This document shows positions 58,101-64,000 of a stretch of 64,000 nt of DNA, piece by piece. Every line of letters starts with the position of its first letter. The stretch's first letter is position 1. A program made the translations under genes and the position numbers. Under the pieces are notes generated by a model. It made no database searches, was not told where the DNA came from, and saw only the letters and a list, made by a program, of their open reading frames with translations. Origin of the DNA: Gemmatimonadota bacterium (GTDB taxonomy: Bacteria > Gemmatimonadota > Gemmatimonadetes > Gemmatimonadales > Gemmatimonadaceae); assembly GCA_040388625.1 (NCBI GenBank), contig JAZKBK010000003.1, positions 1-64,000 on the forward strand, written 5' to 3'.

Positions 58101-59306
58101 ATGATCAACAAGAATTTCGTCTCCTCCCTCGAAGCGTCCATCCAGCAGCTCAAGGACGAGAAGGTCTACAAGCAGCTGAACTACCTGGAGTCTCCGCAGT
58201 CGGCACACGTGAAGATGGAAGGCCGCGGCGACGTCCTGATCCTCTCCTCCAACAACTACCTCGGCTTCTGTGACGAGCCCGATGTCGTCGACGCGGGGAT
58301 AAGAGGACTTCAGAAATTCGGCGCGGGAACCGGCAGTGTCCGTTTCATCTGCGGCACATTCACCGTCCATCGCGAGCTCGAGAGCGCGCTCGCCAAACTG
58401 GTCGGAACCGAGGCGTCGCTCAGCTACGTCTCTGCATGGAATGCCAACGAGGGACTGACTGCGTCGATCGCGCAGGAAGGCGACTTCGTCATCTCGGACG
58501 CTCTCAACCACGCGTCGATCATCGACTCGATGCGACTCGCCAAGTCGATCACCAAGTGCACGACCGGCGTCTACGCCCACTCCGACATGGACGACCTGCG
58601 CACCAAGCTTCGTGGCGCGAAGTCCGCCCGCCGGCGCATCATCTGGACCGACGGAGTCTTCTCGATGGAAGGCAGCATCGCGAAGCTGCCCGAGATACTC
58701 GACATCGCGCGCGAGCACGATGCGATAGTGGTCATGGATGATTCGCACGCGACCGGCGTACTCGGCAAGACGGGACGCGGCACCGCCGAGCATTTCGGCG
58801 TGCTCGGCGAAGTGGACATCATCACCTCGACTCTCGGCAAGGCGTTGGGCGGCGCCGCCGGTGGCTTCGTGGCGGGCGCCACGGCACTGTGCGACACGTT
58901 GACCCAACGTTCGCGCCCACAGCTGTTCTCCAACGCGTTACCGCCCACAGTGGCCTCCAGCGCGCTCGCATCTGTGAACTTCCTTACCAGTCATCCTGAC
59001 CGAGTGAAGCGGCTCCGGGATAACGCGAGCTACTTCCGCGGAGCGATCCAGGAAGCGGGGTTCAAGCCCCTCGCAGGAGAGACGCCAATCGTGCCGATAA
59101 TCGTTGGAGAGACGTCCGCGGCCATACGCATGAGTGACATGTTGCTGGCCCAAGGCGTCTTTGTCACAGGCTTTGGCTTTCCGGTCGTGCCGCAGGGCGA
59201 GGCGCGGGTGCGCTGTCAGATAAGCGCCTCGCACTCCCGGGACGATCTGGATCGCGCCGTTGCTGCCATCACGTCAGTCGGGAGGCAGCTGCGGATCATC
59301 TCATAA
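58101..59306 (+). CDS. kbl: Glycine C-acetyltransferase (2-amino-3-ketobutyrate CoA ligase)
   Basis: A 401-residue PLP enzyme that splits 2-amino-3-ketobutyrate with CoA to glycine and acetyl-CoA. Motifs: NYLGFCDEPDVVDAG, the GTGSVRFICGTFTVHRELE substrate loop, VVMDDSHATGVLGKTGRG (PLP-contacting Asp and His) and the PLP-binding Lys in TSTLGKALGGAAGG. It belongs to the alpha-oxoamine synthase family; pairing with tdh selects Kbl over BioF or other members. Confidence 0.95.
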   Translation: MINKNFVSSLEASIQQLKDEKVYKQLNYLESPQSAHVKMEGRGDVLILSSNNYLGFCDEPDVVDAGIRGLQKFGAGTGSVRFICGTFTVHRELESALAKLVGTEASLSYVSAWNANEGLTASIAQEGDFVISDALNHASIIDSMRLAKSITKCTTGVYAHSDMDDLRTKLRGAKSARRRIIWTDGVFSMEGSIAKLPEILDIAREHDAIVVMDDSHATGVLGKTGRGTAEHFGVLGEVDIITSTLGKALGGAAGGFVAGATALCDTLTQRSRPQLFSNALPPTVASSALASVNFLTSHPDRVKRLRDNASYFRGAIQEAGFKPLAGETPIVPIIVGETSAAIRMSDMLLAQGVFVTGFGFPVVPQGEARVRCQISASHSRDDLDRAVAAITSVGRQLRIIS

Positions 59307-59319
59307 TGTAGGAGACTTC

Positions 59320-59973
59320 ATGGGCCGCACCCGCCGTCGTTTGCTCGCCGCTATTCCTCTACTTCTCTGCCTCGCGGCCACGACGGCTCATGCGCAGCAG
59401 GAGCAGCTGTTCCGGAACTCATGGTTCTGGGGATTGCACGCCGGAACCACGGCGATCGGAACTCCCGCCAGCTCGACCACGCAGGCCGGCACAGTGGGCG
59501 CTGAGTGGATGATCACGCGGACCGACGGCGGCCTCTATGTATCGTACGATCAGGCGAGTTTTTCGCGCACGGCCGGTGTCGCTGATCCGAGTGCGTCCAA
59601 TGGAACACGACCGGTCGCGCTTCACGACCTCCGGACAGTATCGATCGGCGGCGTCGCGTTCCCGTGGCACTCCGGACATTTCCGTCCGTACGCCGGACTC
59701 GGTTACGCGCTGAGCCTCATCGGCAGCGCCGACATTCAGCCGGACTCGCTCAACACTCCGGTTCCATCGGGATTGGGCTCGACGGTGGACGATGCTCGCA
59801 GCCGCAGCTCCGTGTTCGCTCTCGCCGGCGCGCAGTGGCAGATAAACCGCACCGCAATCTTTGCTCAGGCGTCTTTCATACCGTCCAGCAGCCAGTTCCT
59901 CGTGACCAAGCCGATCACGAGCATAACGGCCGGCGTCCGCTACAACTTCGGGACGTCGATAGAAGGGCAGTAA
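59320..59973 (+). CDS. Outer-membrane beta-barrel protein
   Basis: A 217-residue exported protein with signal peptide (LLAAIPLLLCLAATTAHAQ) and alternating polar/hydrophobic strands ending in SITAGVRYNFG, a C-terminal aromatic signature of small outer-membrane barrels. ATG 59320 has GGAG eight bases upstream, 13 bases after the kbl stop. Relatives are generic OmpA/OprF-like 8-stranded barrels; ligand or function is unknown. Confidence 0.8.
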   Translation: MGRTRRRLLAAIPLLLCLAATTAHAQQEQLFRNSWFWGLHAGTTAIGTPASSTTQAGTVGAEWMITRTDGGLYVSYDQASFSRTAGVADPSASNGTRPVALHDLRTVSIGGVAFPWHSGHFRPYAGLGYALSLIGSADIQPDSLNTPVPSGLGSTVDDARSRSSVFALAGAQWQINRTAIFAQASFIPSSSQFLVTKPITSITAGVRYNFGTSIEGQ

Positions 59974-59979
59974 ACAGGG

Positions 59980-60021
59980 GTCGTCATTCCCGCGAACGCG
60001 TTCGCAGACCGGGCTGACGAC
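59980..60021. repeat. ATTCCCG-type palindromic element at the 3' end of the glycosylase gene
   Basis: Outer arms GTCGTCA/TGACGAC (59980-59986 and 60015-60021) enclose an inner palindrome at 59992-60005. The element overlaps the last codons of the glycosylase gene and serves as its 3' boundary. Confidence 0.55.
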
Positions 60022-60607
60022 TTCCGGATACGTATTCGTTACCGCTAACGAACCAGCGGAGCGGCCAGTCCGCCGCGTGTCGGATGCCGATGCGCGGCGT
60101 TACTGTAACCGTGGAATCCGGATAGGATGCGTAGTCGCGAACCACAAGCGAGCCGCGCTGCAACGATTGCCGGTTCATCGCGCCGGTAATTCCCATCGCA
60201 AGACATAACTTGCCCGGCCCGTTGGTCAGGTCGCGGTCGCGATGGGCGTGCGGACGGCGGCGGCGCATCAGCGGGATCCCTTCGACTGGCTCGACCGCTC
60301 GAACGAGCACCGCGCTTGGAAGTCCGGTCGCGCGCGTAACTGCATTGACGCACCAGTACATGCCATAGATGAAGTACACGTACGCGATCCCCGCGCGCTC
60401 GTACAATGGCGCAGTCCGCGCGGTCAGGCCAGCGGCTGCGTGACATGCTGCATCATGCTCGCCGACGTACGCTTCGGTCTCGACGATGATCCCACTCGTC
60501 GCTCCCTCGGGAGTGTTGCACTGCAGCAACTTTCCGAGCATGTCGCGGGCTACGATCTCGGTGTCGCGCTCGTAGAACCTCGCAGGGATGATGCGTCCTG
60601 GCTTCAC
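59984..60607 (-). CDS. mpg: 3-methyladenine DNA glycosylase (Aag/MPG family)
   Basis: A 207-residue base-excision repair glycosylase. Family landmarks: RDMLGKLLQC, GIIVETEAYVGEHDAACHAAAGLTART (catalytic Glu and His region), IAYVYFIYGMYWCVNAVT and LTNGPGKLCLAMGI (base-pocket NGPGKL motif). The last dozen residues, after about SGSRQPG, are encoded by the palindromic element and lie outside the usual domain. It is monocistronic on the minus strand. Confidence 0.9.
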   Translation of the reverse strand: MKPGRIIPARFYERDTEIVARDMLGKLLQCNTPEGATSGIIVETEAYVGEHDAACHAAAGLTARTAPLYERAGIAYVYFIYGMYWCVNAVTRATGLPSAVLVRAVEPVEGIPLMRRRRPHAHRDRDLTNGPGKLCLAMGITGAMNRQSLQRGSLVVRDYASYPDSTVTVTPRIGIRHAADWPLRWFVSGNEYVSGSRQPGLRTRSRE

Positions 60608-60646
60608 GTCACTTCACGGTGCTCGTCATGAGTTGCATAATGCCGA

Positions 60647-60688
60647 AGAGGGAATCCATGGAAGAGTAGACGAACATGGATTCCCTCT
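60647..60688. terminator. Terminator-like hairpin
   Basis: Perfect 14-bp arms (60647-60660 and 60675-60688) with a 14-nt loop lie between the NYN gene stop and the glycosylase start, both on the minus strand. Confidence 0.65.
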
Positions 60689-60721
60689 CTGGCGACGACA
60701 ACGACTTCTCCAGCGCAGCAG

Positions 60722-62554
60722 CTACTTTCTGCCGGCGGTCTTCTTTCGGGCTGACTTCGCCGCGGCCTTTGCGACTGGCTTGGCCGGAGGGGCAGCCTTC
60801 GGCGCGCGGGTGACGCCCTTCTTCGCCGTAGCCTTGCGTCCACGCGCTGGCTTTGCCGGTGCCGCTGGCGTCGCAACCGCACCTGCTGCGTCCGCAGGAG
60901 CTACGACGGCAGGCACTGCGACAGATGATACCGCCGGGGTGTCGTAATCCACGACGCCGACTGACAGAAGATCCATTGGAACGGCAGCTGCCTTTGGACC
61001 GGGATGCCGGCCCCGTCCGCCAACGCCGCGCGGTCCCATCCCGCGTGGAGCGGGCGTCGCATTCGCGGCAGGCTTGGGCGCGTTGGCAATCGCCGCTGCG
61101 CCGAGCTGATCCACGATGGGAGCAGCAACAACGGCGGGACGCACTTCGTAGTCATCGCCGCGACGTCGCAGATCGATGATGTCGGAGTCGTGCGCGTCCT
61201 TGAGGATGCGCGTGAAGTTGCGCTCGCTCAGGCTCTCGCTGTCGCGGCCGAGCAGCTCGCGCGCAACCCGGCGCACGTCGCTGGCGCGCGTGTTACCGCC
61301 GTGCGTCGCGATGTATTCCACGGCGCGGCGCATCAGATCGAATGCTTCGTCGCGAGTGAGCCGTGTGCCGGATACACCGATCCCGTCCTCGCTCGCCGCG
61401 ACCGTTGGCTGGGCAGCGACTCGCGGAGTGGCGACTGGCGGAGTGGCGACTGGTTCTGCAACCGCTTCGGGCGCGCGCTCACTTGCGGCCGGTGCGGCGT
61501 GCGCGGCAAACGACAACTCCGACTGCGCGGGCGCTGCCGGTGCTTCGACGATCGCGTGTTCTGCTGTCGCCGAGGTCTCGGGATGCTCGCCGCGCGGACG
61601 ACGCTCTTCACGATCGCGACCACGTCCACCGCGGCCGCGACGGCTGCGCGGCTCACGTACAGGCGCTGCGACACCTGCTGCTGCAGGTGGGGCCGCAGTG
61701 GAGCCCTCGGCGGGCGCTTCGGTGGCAGCTCCGGCTTTCGGCAGATCGACCTCGAGCTGGCCGTTGTCCATCTTGTGCGAGGCCAGAATCCCCCGGTGCG
61801 CGGCTTCCTGCACGAAGCGGGTGAACTTGGACATGCCGAGGTTCTTCTCGTCGAACGAGCTGTCGATCTGCTGCATCACCTGCTTGAGGCGATCGGCGCG
61901 CATCACGTCGCCGTTGCGCTTCATGCGCTGGACAGCTTCGCCAGCGAGCTGGTAAGGATCCCACTTGGCGACTTCTTCTTCGCGTGTGTTCACCAGGCCG
62001 GCGAGCGCGTTGTAGCTGTAGTACTCGTCGCAATTCTGAACCAGAAGGTCGCTGGATGATTCACGAATGCCGACGCCGATGACGTACTTGCCGTATTCCT
62101 TGAGCTTGATGACCAGGCTCGAGAAATCGCTGTCGCCGCTGAGAAGAATGAACGTGCCGATCTCGGGTCGCGTGAACACGAGCTCGAGGGCATCGATCGC
62201 GAGTCTGATATCGGTGGCGTTCTTTTTGGAGGAGCCGTAGGCCGGCGCGAAGATCAGATCGATCGAGGATTCGGAGAGGGGGACGATGTACTGCGGGTAT
62301 CGTCGCCAGTCGGCGTAGGCGCGCTGGACCGATACCTTTCCCTTGACGATGTCCGATGAGAGGAGGCTGCGTAGCTCGGCGTTCAGATCCGAGCGAATTC
62401 CCATCGTGACGTTGTCGAAATCGATGAGGAGAGCAGCGTTTGGAGCGTGGAAGGCGCCTCCGGAAGCGGAGAGCGTGGCGGCCTGTGGGCCGCGATGCAC
62501 CGGCGCTACCGGGCCGCGAACTGCGACCGGGGGCCGGATGTGACGAGGTGGCAT
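60722..62554 (-). CDS. NYN-domain nuclease-like protein with LOTUS-like modules and basic tail
   Basis: A 610-residue protein. The NYN (PIN-like) domain covers residues about 38-185: AALLIDFDNVTMG gives the first Asp pair, then ATDIRLAIDAL and FILLSGDSDFSSL, with conserved acidic residues. An OST-HTH/LOTUS-like segment follows (FDEKNLGMSKFTRFVQEAAHRG), then a long Ala/Pro/Arg linker with an RGG-like patch (RRGRGGRGRDREERRP). A second LOTUS-like segment (RDEAFDLMRRAVEYIATHGG...NFTRILKDAHD) precedes a Lys/Ala/Pro tail resembling the H1-like protein at 56395-56736. RNA cleavage or binding is inferred from the domains. Confidence 0.85.
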   Translation of the reverse strand: MPPRHIRPPVAVRGPVAPVHRGPQAATLSASGGAFHAPNAALLIDFDNVTMGIRSDLNAELRSLLSSDIVKGKVSVQRAYADWRRYPQYIVPLSESSIDLIFAPAYGSSKKNATDIRLAIDALELVFTRPEIGTFILLSGDSDFSSLVIKLKEYGKYVIGVGIRESSSDLLVQNCDEYYSYNALAGLVNTREEEVAKWDPYQLAGEAVQRMKRNGDVMRADRLKQVMQQIDSSFDEKNLGMSKFTRFVQEAAHRGILASHKMDNGQLEVDLPKAGAATEAPAEGSTAAPPAAAGVAAPVREPRSRRGRGGRGRDREERRPRGEHPETSATAEHAIVEAPAAPAQSELSFAAHAAPAASERAPEAVAEPVATPPVATPRVAAQPTVAASEDGIGVSGTRLTRDEAFDLMRRAVEYIATHGGNTRASDVRRVARELLGRDSESLSERNFTRILKDAHDSDIIDLRRRGDDYEVRPAVVAAPIVDQLGAAAIANAPKPAANATPAPRGMGPRGVGGRGRHPGPKAAAVPMDLLSVGVVDYDTPAVSSVAVPAVVAPADAAGAVATPAAPAKPARGRKATAKKGVTRAPKAAPPAKPVAKAAAKSARKKTAGRK

Positions 62555-62663
62555 ACGTTCGGTTTTGAGTTTTCACTGCGCGCGACTTCAGGTGCCGGTG
62601 CCGGGGCTTTAGCCGTGGCAGCGGATCCTCGAAGTCGCGCAATCCCCTGTAATTTACAAGGAC

Positions 62664-63887
62664 ATGCCCCCGAAGCAACTGCACTACCGTACGCGACTGT
62701 TCCTGATCCTGTCACTTTTCGCGCTGGTGCCAGCGGCCTTGCTGACGGTTTTGTGGGGCGTCACGCTCGGCAGCGCGCTCCCAATCGTGACCGGTCGCGC
62801 AGGCTGGGACAGCGTGGCAGCGACGGGCCGGCGCGCGATCGCGGCGGCTGAGACGGCCCCGCTCAACCGAAAACAGCGCGCTGCGTTCAGCGAACACGAA
62901 CGGGAATTGGGCGCCTCGCTGGAGCAGGCCGAGCGCTTCAATTACCTGGTTCGGCGCGGTGCCGAAGTGGTGGTGGTGTCATCGATCATCGTTCTCGCGG
63001 CGATCGGATTCGGCGCTTCGCGCGTTGCGGGACATCTCAGCAGACAGTTGAGCAGGCCGATCGACGAGCTGGTCGACTGGACCGAGCTCATAAGGCGTGG
63101 CGAGCAATTGCCGTCAGCGCCGCGAAAACGTGGAGCGCCCGAATTCGAGATACTTCGCCAGAGACTCAAGATGGCCGCCGTGGCACTCGATCTCGGCCGT
63201 CAGCGCGCCGTTGAGGCGGAGCGCCTCCGCGCATTTCGCGAGAGCGCGCGCCAGGTTGCCCACGAGCTCAAGAATCCGCTGACACCCATTCGCTTCGCGA
63301 TCGATCGTCTGCGTCGCGGCGCACCGCCAGAACTCGCTGAAACGGTGGAAGTTCTCGCGATTGAAACTGAGCGACTCGAACGTACCGCGCGCAGCTTCGC
63401 ACAGTTTGGACGCCTGCCGGAAGGACCACCATCGCAGATCGACATCGGCGAGCTGGTGCGATATGCGGCGACCGCTACGGTTCCACCCACGATGAAGCTG
63501 GACCTGACCGTCGCGGAGGGACTTCCAATGATACTGGGGTATCACGACGCGCTCGCCGGCGCGGTATCCAACGTGCTGCTCAACGCAGTCGATGCGTGCG
63601 AGGGCAAGGGCAAGCTGACCGTTCGGGTGTCCGAATCGTCTCTGCAGGGCAAGCGAGCAGTCAATATTCAGATCGAGGACAACGGCCCCGGAATCGGCGC
63701 GCAGCAATTGAAACGCATCTGGGAGCCGTACGTGACTAATAAGGCAGGTGGTACCGGACTTGGATTGGCGATTGCACGTCAGGCCGTGTGGGCGCACGAC
63801 GGGTCGGTATCGGCATACAGCGACATTGGAACGGGCACCAGGATCGAGTTCACCCTTCCGATCGATGCCTTGATGACGGAGACTTGA
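62664..63887 (+). CDS. NtrY-like membrane sensor histidine kinase
   Basis: A 407-residue sensor kinase. Two membrane segments (residues about 10-35 and 95-120) flank a short periplasmic region; a HAMP-like stretch follows (SRQLSRPIDELVDWTELIRRG). The H-box is ARQVAHELKNPLTPI with His200, matching NtrY-like and PAS-less sensors. The ATPase domain has NVLLNAVDACE, IEDNGPGIG and TNKAGGTGLGLAIARQ. It may be the first gene of a two-component operon continuing beyond the window. Confidence 0.93.
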   Translation: MPPKQLHYRTRLFLILSLFALVPAALLTVLWGVTLGSALPIVTGRAGWDSVAATGRRAIAAAETAPLNRKQRAAFSEHERELGASLEQAERFNYLVRRGAEVVVVSSIIVLAAIGFGASRVAGHLSRQLSRPIDELVDWTELIRRGEQLPSAPRKRGAPEFEILRQRLKMAAVALDLGRQRAVEAERLRAFRESARQVAHELKNPLTPIRFAIDRLRRGAPPELAETVEVLAIETERLERTARSFAQFGRLPEGPPSQIDIGELVRYAATATVPPTMKLDLTVAEGLPMILGYHDALAGAVSNVLLNAVDACEGKGKLTVRVSESSLQGKRAVNIQIEDNGPGIGAQQLKRIWEPYVTNKAGGTGLGLAIARQAVWAHDGSVSAYSDIGTGTRIEFTLPIDALMTET

Positions 63888-63889
63888 TC

Positions 63890-64000
63890 ATGGACAAGGA
63901 TGTATTTGCAGCACTCATCGGAGGCATCTGCTTCGTGTCGGTGACTACCGTGCTGCCGGTGTGTGTCATGTACCTGCGTCGCGGTAATCGGACAAAGGAA
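63890..64000 (+). CDS. Membrane protein, 3' end outside window
   Basis: An open frame starts at ATG 63890, two bases after the kinase stop, and runs to the window edge for 37 codons. It begins MDKDVFAALIGGICFVSVTT and continues with one hydrophobic segment and a basic end, suggesting a small membrane protein coupled to the kinase. Confidence 0.5.
   Translation, partial: MDKDVFAALIGGICFVSVTTVLPVCVMYLRRGNRTKE

Overview
The window looks like a chromosomal segment of a high-GC Gram-negative bacterium, most likely a member of Gemmatimonadota. I infer this from the mix of families: a large secreted VPS10/BNR-type propeller protein coupled to a periplasmic amidohydrolase, a Thermus-length isocitrate dehydrogenase, MCE and outer-membrane barrel proteins, an H1-like basic protein and an exosortase locus. 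No rRNA is present to test it.

The left part (1 to about 5,300) is accessory and partly decayed. It holds the 3' part of a secreted jelly-roll-like protein, remnants of an acyltransferase and of a repeat-containing extracellular protein, and one intact asparagine synthase-like amidotransferase (2027-3961).

From about 5,300 to 41,550 lies a large exopolysaccharide and cell-surface locus. It contains exosortase and EpsI; a six-gene, translationally coupled operon (11023-17946: O-antigen ligase/polymerase, polysaccharide deacetylase, ATP-grasp ligase, three glycosyltransferases); and a minus-strand export block (BY-kinase/co-polymerase, glycosyltransferase, Wza-like export protein, initiating sugar transferase). 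An NtrC-type sigma-54 activator is divergent to the export block. Further on come a Wzm/Wzt-type ABC exporter, more glycosyltransferases, an acyltransferase, a Wzx-like flippase, an alpha-toroid protein, a FemAB/GNAT-like protein, an ATP-grasp ligase fused to a low-molecular-weight tyrosine phosphatase, an AAC(3)-fold acetyltransferase and a methyltransferase. Together these could build, decorate, polymerise and export one or more surface polysaccharides. Tyrosine kinase (21521-23965) and phosphatase (37850-39724) activities would control chain length.

The main regulatory observations are these. The sigma-54 activator (24206-25750) has a receiver domain that has lost the phosphoacceptor Asp and the conserved Lys. 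A TGTTGC-N6-GCAACA type palindrome occurs beside that activator and again upstream of the Wza-like gene, where a -24/-12 promoter match also lies.

The right part (41,800 to 64,000) is core-like: fasciclin protein, isocitrate dehydrogenase, BNR protein plus amidohydrolase, tRNA-Arg(CCG), MCE protein, rho, ruvX, mltG, an HD-GYP protein, an RlmI-type methyltransferase, an H1-like protein, the threonine-degradation pair tdh/kbl, a 3-methyladenine glycosylase, a NYN-LOTUS protein and an NtrY-like histidine kinase. Short palindromic intergenic repeats containing ATTCCCG occur across the window.
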